This document shows, piece after piece, positions 43,849 to 50,116 of a DNA stretch of 64,000 nucleotides. Below the pieces are notes generated by a model. That model was given only the letters and a program-made list of their open reading frames with translations. It had not been told where the DNA came from and ran no database searches. This stretch comes from Alloboseaceae bacterium BT-24-1. GTDB taxonomy: Bacteria > Pseudomonadota > Alphaproteobacteria > Rhizobiales > Beijerinckiaceae. The first letter of the stretch is position 1, and every line of letters begins with the position of its first letter. The stretch lies in NCBI GenBank assembly GCA_025846845.1, contig JAOYTL010000002.1, positions 475,348-539,347 on the forward strand, given 5' to 3'. The position numbers and the translations under genes were made by a program.

Positions 43849-44073
43849 ATGCCCACCCGTCTTACCCGCTTCGGTGCCCTTTCGCTCCCGCTGTTTGGCG
43901 GTATCACTGCCAACCGCTGGACGACCGATCACGGCATCGGGGCAGACAGAGACGGCACCGGAACGACGGTTTGGCTCGGACGGTGGGAGTTGATCGCTGA
44001 TCGGGTAGTCGCCCTGCCGCTCCTCGCCCCTCTTGCGATGCTGGCGGCATTCCTGCCCCAGCTCTCGCGGTGA
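43849..44073 (+). CDS. Small hypothetical protein
   Basis: A 74-residue frame with GAGGACACGCC before ATG 43849 and a hydrophobic C-terminal third (VVALPLLAPLAMLAAFL) that could span a membrane. It is followed by a terminator, which supports it being the end of a transcription unit. No homology was recognised. Confidence 0.35.
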   Translation: MPTRLTRFGALSLPLFGGITANRWTTDHGIGADRDGTGTTVWLGRWELIADRVVALPLLAPLAMLAAFLPQLSR

Positions 44074-44128
44074 CAGCGCCTGCCCCACGACGGGGCCGGT
44101 CCGGATCACACCCCTAGCACTACCACCG

Positions 44129-44159
44129 GGAGCCCCTAGCGGGCTCCTTTCTGTTTTTC
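44129..44159 (+). terminator. Terminator upstream of the MarR-like gene
   Basis: GGAGCCC (44129-44135), loop CTAGC, GGGCTCC (44141-44147), then TTTCTGTTTTT. It isolates the MarR-like gene from upstream transcription. Confidence 0.75.
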
Positions 44160-44174
44160 TGGCGAGTGCCGCTT

Positions 44175-44192
44175 GGTGCAGTCCGCTGCACC
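44175..44192. promoter_or_regulatory. Island operator palindrome, site 1
   Basis: GGTGCAG-TCCG-CTGCACC, 31 bp before the ATG of the MarR-like gene. It is the first of five related palindromes in the island and is the expected autoregulatory site. Confidence 0.6.
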
Positions 44193-44223
44193 GCTACCGG
44201 CCGCCACACTTCTCAAAGGCATC

Positions 44224-44538
44224 ATGCAGCAATCTACATCCATCACGAAGGCGGTGCGCCTTGTCCGCGAACTGCGGCAGCTTTCTCCCGAGATGTCGCT
44301 TCTGGAGGCTCACGTTCTTCTTACGGTCGCGAGGCACCCCGGCATCAGCCAGAACGCAATCTGCGTCGAAACGGGGCTGAGCAAGTCCTGCATTTCCCGC
44401 CACGTTGACGCTCTCGGGGAGCGCAAGGGACGTGGTCTTGTCCGTGCGAGCCCGACGCTTGAAGACCGAAGGCTCAACGAACTGCGTTTGACAGAGGCCG
44501 GAAAGGCTTTCGTGGGGGAGATTACCGGGTTCCTGTGA
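44224..44538 (+). CDS. MarR-like winged-helix regulator of the island
   Basis: A 104-residue protein. The helix-turn-helix region LLTVARHPGISQNAICVETGLSKSCISRHVDALGERKGRGLVRASPTLEDRRLNELRLTEAGKAFVGEI has the MarR layout, including the basic beta-wing (LEDRRLNELRLTEAG). At 104 residues it lacks part of the usual dimerisation helices. ATG 44224 is preferred over an in-frame start at 44173 that overlaps operator site 1. It is the best candidate binder of the five island palindromes. Confidence 0.8.
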   Translation: MQQSTSITKAVRLVRELRQLSPEMSLLEAHVLLTVARHPGISQNAICVETGLSKSCISRHVDALGERKGRGLVRASPTLEDRRLNELRLTEAGKAFVGEITGFL

Positions 44539-44549
44539 GGTTAGGGGCT

Positions 44550-44568
44550 AGTGCAGTCTCACTGCACT
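44550..44568. promoter_or_regulatory. Island operator palindrome, site 2
   Basis: AGTGCAGT-CTC-ACTGCACT, perfect 8-bp arms, 12 bp after the MarR-like stop codon. It is identical to site 5. Confidence 0.65.
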
Positions 44569-44749
44569 TAATTACCCGCCACCTTAAGTGGAACATCACT
44601 CCCTACGCCCCGGATCATGTATCTAGAGTGCTGGTTAGGGAGACACATATGGTTCCCTCTCATTCTTCTCCCTCATTCATACCTTCATCAACTTCACTCA
44701 CGATGCTGATGGAGGGGTGGGTGTGTCTGGCGCTCGGGGCGTCATCGCG

Positions 44750-44766
44750 AGTGCAGTGACTGCACT
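44750..44766. promoter_or_regulatory. Island operator palindrome, site 3
   Basis: AGTGCAGT-G-ACTGCACT, perfect 8-bp arms with a one-base spacer, 143 bp upstream of the HNH-like gene. Confidence 0.65.
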
Positions 44767-44909
44767 AAGTTGCGAAGCACCTACTACGGGCGCTGAAGTT
44801 CTCTCTAGCCTCCTCCCCATTATCGGGGTCTTCCGCCGCAGGGCGGGCTCGATCTTGCCCGTCTCTGTTTCCTTACCTGTTGATGTTGGAACACCAGCAA
44901 CGAAACGCC

Positions 44910-45266
44910 ATGTCCTACGACCCCCTACGTCCACCCCTCCGGGGACACGATGATCGCGGCCTTCCCGTGGTCCGCGTCCCGCTCTCCGGTCTCGACGCTC
45001 ACGCCATCATCGACGCGGCCGACTACGAAGCCCTCATGGCCCGTGGCGTGTCCCCTAACTGGTCCTTCGATGGCCGCATCGTGCGGGCCGGCTTTCGACC
45101 CCTCAACACCCAGCGCATCGCCCGCCTGATCGTGGACCCGCCAGGAGACCATCAGGTGCGGCATCGCGACCGGAACGCGCTCAACCTGCGCCGGGACAAT
45201 CTCTTTGTGAAGCAGATCAAGCCGCACCCGAAGCCGACCTTCACGGGCCAGCATCGGCCCCTGTAG
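44910..45266 (+). CDS. HNH-endonuclease-like phage-type protein
   Basis: A 118-residue protein. HQVRHRDRNALNLRRDNLFVK (about residues 83-103) resembles the core of phage HNH_3 endonucleases (H-x-D-x-N-x2-N-x-R-x2-N-L), which often carry an AP2-like DNA-binding part. The N-terminal region (RVPLSGLDAHAIIDAADYEALMARGVSPNWSF) is like the front of such proteins. The start is ATG 44910, with alternatives at 44880/44883. It may be a homing nuclease or a domesticated DNA-binding protein. Confidence 0.65.
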   Translation: MSYDPLRPPLRGHDDRGLPVVRVPLSGLDAHAIIDAADYEALMARGVSPNWSFDGRIVRAGFRPLNTQRIARLIVDPPGDHQVRHRDRNALNLRRDNLFVKQIKPHPKPTFTGQHRPL

Positions 45267-45345
45267 GCGGCACCATGCCCGGCGTGCCTGCGGCCCTTTC
45301 CCGTGATAACGGGTTGGCCCTAGAGGGCGGTCTCGCCTAAGACAC

Positions 45346-46434
45346 CTACTGTGCCGCCAGTTGCGCCTTACGCGCTCTCCAGACATCGTCGATGCTCAAG
45401 CCGCCATCCAGTGCAGCCTTCATCTGGCGATGTGCGTTGTCGCTGAAGCATGGGAATTTTGACTTCCCGAACTCAAACGCATGAAAGCAGCTGGCGTCTT
45501 CATCGATCCGGAGGTGCTGTCTCAACGCATTCGCCTTCGGCTCGGTCATCTTGAGCTTCCTCGCTAGGTCGCTGGCTCGCATGTGGAACTTCTTCCGCAT
45601 GTCTACTTCGCGAATGGCGGCAGCGGCGGCCGGATCATCACCGCCCACGTACATGATCGGAGCGCCTTCCTTCTTGACCAGCTGGACCTTGAGTGTGACG
45701 CCGTCGCCCTCGCTTGCCGTCCCCACGCTGATGAGGCGAGGAAAAACGACCGCCGGCTCTTCGCCGACGCGGATGGCTTTCTCAATTCGGTCGATGTCCT
45801 TTTCCGAAACCTCAACCTCGTCCGTCACCAGTGCCTCCATAGCCAGAAGCGACCGGATACGCCCCCGCGCCTCATCGCGTTGACGTTTGCCCGGCTGAAG
45901 CAGCTCGCCGATCTTCGCGTACTCCCGATGAAACAAGAACTCGAAGTCACCGGGAGGAGTGGTTGAGACCGGAAGGACGCGGGGCGGGATGTGCGAAACG
46001 AGGTCCAACTCAAGCATCCGATTGAGGTAGGCATCGAATGCTGTGATCAGGGCGCGGGTGTTCATGTAGAGCATCTCTTCGCTGATTACCAAGAACCAGT
46101 GTTGAGCGGCGTCTCGTAGGCCATCAACCGTTCTCATTATTCCGGCTTCTGATTTTGAGAGGTCATGGTCTTGCTCGCACAGCCGAAGGCACTTCTCGAA
46201 ACCGATGCTCTTGCCTGTCGCCTTGTCGAAAACCGAAACTCGTTTTTGGCACAAGACGGCCTTTAACAGCATCTCGCAAGCGTGTTGCAAGTGAAGAAGC
46301 GTTGTCGTTATACGGCCGTCTTCGTCGTAGGAGTTGAATGACTGCATTGCGACACGAAGGCTGCTTATGGCCTTATCTTTCAACGTCCGGCATTCGCGTT
46401 GTAGTTTCAAAGGTCCCTCCCAGCCGCATCGCAT
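45346..46434 (-). CDS. DUF3644 HEPN-family protein
   Basis: A 362-residue protein. The N-terminal DUF3644 region has TLLHLQHACEMLLKAVLCQKRVSVFDKATGKSIGFEKCL (about 45-85) and GLRDAAQHW (about 105-113), where R-D-A-A-Q-H is a canonical HEPN RNase motif (R-polar-x3-H). DUF3644 belongs to the HEPN superfamily, many members of which are RNA-cleaving defence toxins. The C-terminal half is charged and includes a predicted helix-turn-helix-like stretch (MRASDLARKLKMTEPKANALRQHL). It faces away from the virion-protein gene. Confidence 0.8.
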   Translation of the reverse strand: MRCGWEGPLKLQRECRTLKDKAISSLRVAMQSFNSYDEDGRITTTLLHLQHACEMLLKAVLCQKRVSVFDKATGKSIGFEKCLRLCEQDHDLSKSEAGIMRTVDGLRDAAQHWFLVISEEMLYMNTRALITAFDAYLNRMLELDLVSHIPPRVLPVSTTPPGDFEFLFHREYAKIGELLQPGKRQRDEARGRIRSLLAMEALVTDEVEVSEKDIDRIEKAIRVGEEPAVVFPRLISVGTASEGDGVTLKVQLVKKEGAPIMYVGGDDPAAAAAIREVDMRKKFHMRASDLARKLKMTEPKANALRQHLRIDEDASCFHAFEFGKSKFPCFSDNAHRQMKAALDGGLSIDDVWRARKAQLAAQ

Positions 46435-46521
46435 GTGCTGTCGCGCAAATGAATAGCGTAAGCGCTACGGCCGGCGTACCGCCCAACACTAACAACCAGC
46501 AGAAATTACCATAAGGAACAC

Positions 46522-46611
46522 ATGAAACATTCCATCACTAGCTCCATGGGTGCAGTCACTGCACCGTCCCCGGCTGCCCGCCCCAAGCCCCGTAATGTGT
46601 ACGGGAATTGA
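46522..46611 (+). CDS. Possible 29-residue peptide overlapping operator site 4
   Basis: ATG 46522 follows AAGGAAC at a good distance and encodes MKHSITSSMGAVTAP... to a TGA at 46609-46611. The palindrome of site 4 lies inside it. It overlaps the next gene's start in another frame, so it could couple translation or be chance. Confidence 0.3.
   Translation: MKHSITSSMGAVTAPSPAARPKPRNVYGN
46549..46565. promoter_or_regulatory. Island operator palindrome, site 4
   Basis: GGTGCAGT-C-ACTGCACC, perfect 8-bp arms with a one-base spacer, 29 bp before the start of the virion-protein homologue. Confidence 0.65.
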
Positions 46612-47371
46612 ATTGATCGCTGCCGCCGGAACGGCTGCAAGCATCGGCGGCTCCATCATGAGCTTCGGTGCCCAGAACAAGGCAGCATGGGAGCAGCGGG
46701 CGTACAACGCCAAGGTTGAGGCTCAGCAGGAGAAATACCGCGCTGAGCTGATTCAATACCAAAACGTTGTCTACCAGCAGGACGTGGACCACGGGCATAA
46801 GCAGCTTGACTACCAAGAGAGCGAGTTCAAGCGGCAGGACACACTTGTCACGAACGCCCGCGAGTCCATCCAGCGGAACCTCTTCGCACAGTACGCAACC
46901 CTGCTTCAGCGGGCCGTCGAAGAGAACATGAGCACCACCTTCCAGACCGTGCAGAATGACAAGTCTGTCGTCGCGGCGCGGGCCAAGGGACAGGTGACGG
47001 CCGACGCTCGCGGCGTTGAGGGCTCCAGCGTGGAGCAGCTCATGAACGACATCTCCCGAGAGCGCGGTGACAACGAGACGATCCTCCAACTCAACCGCAG
47101 CGCCACGGCGAGGCAGCTCAACCTTGAAGCCCTCGGGCTGAAGGCGAGCGCGGACCAGCAGCTCTACAATCTGCCGATCCAGACCTTCCAGCCGGCAGGC
47201 CCGATCAACCCGCCGTCGCCTATCAGCCCCGTCCAGCCAGCCGCTCCGGTTGCCGGCCCGAACCGGGGAGCCATGATGGCGAACGTGGTCGGGGCCGTGA
47301 CCACCGGCATGTCCAACTACGCGACGTGGTCTGGACAGACCATGAAGCAGGCATTCAGCTTCAAAGGCTGA
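46595..47371 (+). CDS. Internal virion protein, T7 gp14-like
   Basis: A 258-residue protein. A hydrophobic N-terminus (IELIAAAGTAASIGGSIMSFGAQNKAAWEQRAYNAKVEAQQEKY) with a glycine-rich helix is followed by a long Gln/Glu-rich helical region with LLQRAVEENMSTTFQTVQNDKSVVAARAKGQVTADARGVEGSSVEQL and a proline-rich tail. This is the architecture of podovirus gp14 ejection-channel proteins, including the 'GQV..DARGVEGSSV' segment. No other structural gene is present, so it is an orphan. It is under operator site 4. Confidence 0.75.
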   Translation: MCTGIELIAAAGTAASIGGSIMSFGAQNKAAWEQRAYNAKVEAQQEKYRAELIQYQNVVYQQDVDHGHKQLDYQESEFKRQDTLVTNARESIQRNLFAQYATLLQRAVEENMSTTFQTVQNDKSVVAARAKGQVTADARGVEGSSVEQLMNDISRERGDNETILQLNRSATARQLNLEALGLKASADQQLYNLPIQTFQPAGPINPPSPISPVQPAAPVAGPNRGAMMANVVGAVTTGMSNYATWSGQTMKQAFSFKG

Positions 47372-47458
47372 TCAACAGGCTGAGCGGCTAGACGGGATTG
47401 CGGCGTTCGTGGATGCTGCCGTGACGCCTGTCGCAGGGATGCGCAGGCTGTGTGGTGA

Positions 47459-47986
47459 ATGGGACGCGGCGTGAACCACCTAGAGCAGCTTGTCTCGGAA
47501 TGGCTTCAATACAACGGCTACTTCGTCCGTGTATCAGTCCAGGTCGGCGCGAGAGCGCGGGGTGGCTTCGAAGGCGAGTTGGATGTCGTCGCGCTCAACC
47601 CGGTGACGCAACATCTTCTGCACGTTGAGTGCTCACTAGATGCTGACTCTGCTGAAAAGCGTGAGCAGCGTTTCTTTGGTAAGCTCGAACGCGGTCGGAG
47701 GTTCATCAAAGATGCGTTCCGAGGCATGGATCTGCCAGAAACCCTAGAGCAGGTGCTGGTCTTACAGTTCGCCAGCGGGACTGTTCGATCCTTCGGCGGT
47801 GTGCGTGTGGTCACCGTTCGTGAGTTTGTGCGTGAGATGCACGAAGGGCTGAAAGGCACATCGCCGGCCAGCAAGGCTGTGCCTAGCAATCTCCCGCTTT
47901 TACGCACCATCCAGCTTGCGGCGGATGCTGCACGCACCGCGCCATCCGAACACCGTATAATTGGGTCGGCCACAAGCACGTCTTGA
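47459..47986 (+). CDS. PD-(D/E)XK nuclease-like protein
   Basis: A 175-residue protein. After an N-terminal helix (LEQLVSEWLQYNGYFVRV) it has the restriction-endonuclease-like core EGELDVVALNP (Asp about residue 45) and HLLHVECSLDADSAEKREQRFFGKLERG (Glu about 61). The catalytic D...E-x-K triad would read D...E-C-S, so the lysine is missing or shifted. It may be a DNA-binding or degenerate nuclease of a defence module. ATG 47459 is chosen; GTG 47471 is possible. Confidence 0.6.
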   Translation: MGRGVNHLEQLVSEWLQYNGYFVRVSVQVGARARGGFEGELDVVALNPVTQHLLHVECSLDADSAEKREQRFFGKLERGRRFIKDAFRGMDLPETLEQVLVLQFASGTVRSFGGVRVVTVREFVREMHEGLKGTSPASKAVPSNLPLLRTIQLAADAARTAPSEHRIIGSATSTS

Positions 47987-48040
47987 GCCATCGCCCAAAT
48001 CTACTTTCCCGAGTCCGCTGAGGCTCAAGCTTCCTCCATG

Positions 48041-48059
48041 AGTGCAGTCTCACTGCACT
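48041..48059. promoter_or_regulatory. Island operator palindrome, site 5
   Basis: AGTGCAGT-CTC-ACTGCACT, identical to site 2, 60 bp before the next gene and immediately upstream of a strong terminator. Confidence 0.65.
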
Positions 48060-48065
48060 TTCATC

Positions 48066-48100
48066 GCCCCGCTGAGCTTCCCGCTCGGTGGGGCTTTTTT
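48066..48100 (+). terminator. Intrinsic terminator between operator 5 and the next gene
   Basis: GCCCCGCTGAGC (48066-48077) pairs with GCTCGGTGGGGC (48083-48094) with two G-U pairs and loop TTCCC, followed by T6. It ends the PD-(D/E)XK unit, or attenuates transcription starting at operator 5. Confidence 0.82.
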
Positions 48101-48119
48101 GTTTCCAGACACAGAGACC

Positions 48120-48503
48120 ATGAAAGACATCGACATTATCATTCGGCCCGCCAGCATTACCGCGAGCGGCCAACGCTATGAAGCACGCTACGGCGGAGAG
48201 CTTCTCGCGACATCACGAACTCCTTTCTTCGCCGCCGCTCGCGCACTCTTGGAGCGTGGTCACTCCCCCGACGCGACGCTTACGATGCGACACGAAAGCC
48301 AAGAGGCGGTCGCCTTGAGGGCTTCTCTCGGGAAAGCTGCGCAGATGACGGTCATCGAGAACGAGACCGCTGGTCCAAGGTTCGGCCGCTACCGTGCCCC
48401 TCCGGCCGACATGCCGATTGCCGTGGTGAGGGGTAAGGCAAGAACGGCCGAGGACCGGAGGTTCGCTAGGGTAGCCTACGACACCGCAGGAAACGCGCTG
48501 TGA
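48120..48503 (+). CDS. Hypothetical island protein
   Basis: A 127-residue protein starting at ATG 48120. It opens with KDIDIIIRPASITASGQRYEARYGGELLATSRTPFFAAARALLERG, a strand-helix pattern seen in small phage proteins, and the end is Arg-rich. It is coupled to the next gene by a GTGA overlap. No function is assigned. Confidence 0.55.
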   Translation: MKDIDIIIRPASITASGQRYEARYGGELLATSRTPFFAAARALLERGHSPDATLTMRHESQEAVALRASLGKAAQMTVIENETAGPRFGRYRAPPADMPIAVVRGKARTAEDRRFARVAYDTAGNAL

Positions 48504-48742
48504 GTAATCCTGTCACAGAGCCCGACGTCTCTCCTGATGCGGCCACCATCGCGCACATTCAAGCCCAGTTCACCGCCCTTCGCGAGGCTGGGATGCTGTC
48601 CCCGGAAGGATGCCGTCTCTTGGCCCGAGCGGAGGCTGTAGAGGCCGCTAACATGGAGCTGGCGGACGTGAAGCGACGACTGGCGGAGAGGCTGCGCGAG
48701 ATTGACCGGGAAGCGGAGCGGGCGCGGAAGGCGATGCAGTGA
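48500..48742 (+). CDS. Small coiled-coil hypothetical protein
   Basis: An 80-residue protein from GTG 48500 overlapping the previous stop by 4 bp. The second half (EAVEAANMELADVKRRLAERLREIDREAERARKAM) is a strong coiled coil. Function unknown. Confidence 0.5.
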   Translation: MSNPVTEPDVSPDAATIAHIQAQFTALREAGMLSPEGCRLLARAEAVEAANMELADVKRRLAERLREIDREAERARKAMQ

Positions 48743-48766
48743 CCAGACCGTTCCACCCGGACTACG

Positions 48767-49525
48767 TCACCCGAAAAGATCGCCCTGCTTTTCTTCGGGG
48801 AGCTTCAGAACGCCCAGCAGTTGCCACGTCTTCGGACGCTTCGCCTGGTTGCCGATGGCGAACACCATCCCGTCGCGCGGGTACGTCTCATTGAAGGTCG
48901 CGTCCATCCACTCCAACGCCTTAGTGGCACCAGTCCTGCGGTTCCCGTTCCAGAACATCGCGTGAGCTTCCCAATCACCGCACTGGTACGTGTGCTTGCC
49001 TGCGCTGTCTTCAAACGTGAAGCTGAAATGGTAAGGTGTCGGCTCGATTGTAGTGAGCTTCTGGTCGAACATGCCGATCTGCCGAGCGGCTCGCTCGAAA
49101 GCCGCTTTCTCTGCTTCGATCACGCCCTTGGATTTCACCTTCCACCGAAAGCGCGTGTTGCGGGGACGGATCAGAGCAAGCGACTGCCCGCGCTGCATTG
49201 CGTCTTCCGCCGATCCCACTATGAGGGGAGAGAGCAGCCTGACTCGCGCTTGCTGGTCGTCCAACTCTCCATCGACGCAGATGCTCTCTTCGTGGACGTG
49301 GCAGCTTTCCTGTCGGATGTCCTGCTTCGGCCGACTGTAGTCGTAGCTGACCAAGTCCCATCGCTTGAAGGCATTCTGGCCCATGAGGTGCCTGAAACGC
49401 ACCGGGTAGAGCCGCTTCCACTGGCGATCCAAGGTCACGCCAGCACAGCACACCGTCTCGCCGTAGCGGCTACTCGGTTGGGGCAGGGCTTTGACGAGGA
49501 TGGCTACCCGGCAGCTTTGCTGCAT
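48767..49525 (-). CDS. Probable dual OB-fold protein, DUF488 partner
   Basis: A 252-residue protein. The start is probably ATG 49525 (MQQSCRVAILVKALPQPSSRYGETVCCAGV), overlapping the DUF488 gene end by 56 bp; a start at 49588 is possible. It has LYPVRFRHLMGQNAFKRWDLVSYDYSRPKQDIRQESCHVHEESI, typical of the dual-OB domain that recurs next to DUF488 genes, and a C-terminal nucleic-acid-like domain (HYQCGDWEAHAMFWNGN; FAIGNQAKRPKTWQLLGVLKLPEE). It likely works with DUF488, perhaps in a nucleic-acid sensing conflict system. The family call is by memory of this pairing. Confidence 0.6.
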   Translation of the reverse strand: MQQSCRVAILVKALPQPSSRYGETVCCAGVTLDRQWKRLYPVRFRHLMGQNAFKRWDLVSYDYSRPKQDIRQESCHVHEESICVDGELDDQQARVRLLSPLIVGSAEDAMQRGQSLALIRPRNTRFRWKVKSKGVIEAEKAAFERAARQIGMFDQKLTTIEPTPYHFSFTFEDSAGKHTYQCGDWEAHAMFWNGNRRTGATKALEWMDATFNETYPRDGMVFAIGNQAKRPKTWQLLGVLKLPEEKQGDLFG

Positions 49526-49985
49526 GTCGAAGATACCTGCCTGGGTCGTCTCCGAAGAGATCGAAGATGATCGCTCCGCCGTCCGCAAGTGATTTTGCGA
49601 CGATGGTGCGATGGCAGATTTTCGGGTCCCGCTCGTAACACATCAAGCAAGTGACCTTGGTGTCCACAACTTTACGTAGAGAGCCGAGGCCGTCTTGGGC
49701 CTCCGATGTCGCAAGGTGTGTGCTGTAGATGCGCTGGAAGTCGGCCATACGGCCTTCTCGCGCTGCTTCACGGCCCGGCTTCGGATCACCCAAGCTGCCG
49801 AAATGCTCGTAGGCGATGCCGGCTTCTTGCAGGCGCTCGCGCAGACCGTTCTTGGAAAAGCCCCGCTTGCGAGACACCGTCACGGCTCGCACGTCCGCGA
49901 GTACCTCGACGCCCACATGCTGAAGCGTCTCGATGAACCGCGCGATGTCGGTCCCCTCGTACCCTATCGTGTAAACGATGCTCAT
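49470..49985 (-). CDS. DUF488 family protein
   Basis: A 171-residue protein. DUF488 signatures are MSIVYTIGYEGTDIARFIETLQHVGVEVLADVRAVTVSRKRGFSKNGLRERLQEAGIAYEHFGSLGDPK and the C-terminal CLMCYERDPKICHRTIVAKSLA with conserved cysteines and a His. Its biochemical activity is not established. It begins 131 bp after the rpsD stop in the same direction, with no terminator seen between them, so it may be transcribed from the rpsD promoter. Confidence 0.87.
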   Translation of the reverse strand: MSIVYTIGYEGTDIARFIETLQHVGVEVLADVRAVTVSRKRGFSKNGLRERLQEAGIAYEHFGSLGDPKPGREAAREGRMADFQRIYSTHLATSEAQDGLGSLRKVVDTKVTCLMCYERDPKICHRTIVAKSLADGGAIIFDLFGDDPGRYLRHAAKLPGSHPRQSPAPTE

Positions 49986-50012
49986 GGGCCACCCTAGCGC
50001 AGCAGCGGAATT

Positions 50013-50053
50013 GCGTGAGGGGGAAAACGTGTAGGGTAGCGTGTGGGGGAAGG
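50013..50053 (+). repeat. Right arm-type repeat cluster
   Basis: Boxes GTGAGGGG (50015), GTGTAGGG (50029) and GTGTGGGG (50041) have the same 14- and 12-bp spacing and the same orientation as the left cluster. They lie 70 bp inside the right att core. Confidence 0.7.
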
Positions 50054-50116
50054 CAAAATCTCGCCGTCCCCCAAATCGTTGAAAACAAACGGGTATTTGA
50101 CCCCGTTCCGAACGTC

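Larger units (their letters stand above)
44539..44909. other. 371-bp regulatory-looking stretch without a clear gene
   Basis: It contains operator palindromes 2 (44550-44568) and 3 (44750-44766) and CCGCCACCTTAAGTG (44576-44590). A GTG frame at 44535-44759 overlaps the MarR stop but has no gene-like features. Hairpin-forming GGGC/GCCC segments near 44840-44870 precede the next gene. Confidence 0.5.

Noticed and set aside
44635..44643. T7-promoter-like TTAGGGAGA
   Set aside because: Only the initiation part matches; the upstream recognition portion does not resemble T7, T3 or SP6 consensus.
44535..44759. GTG-start frame overlapping the MarR stop
   Set aside because: It would read through operator 2 and a serine-rich non-protein-like stretch; no ribosome-site or family support.
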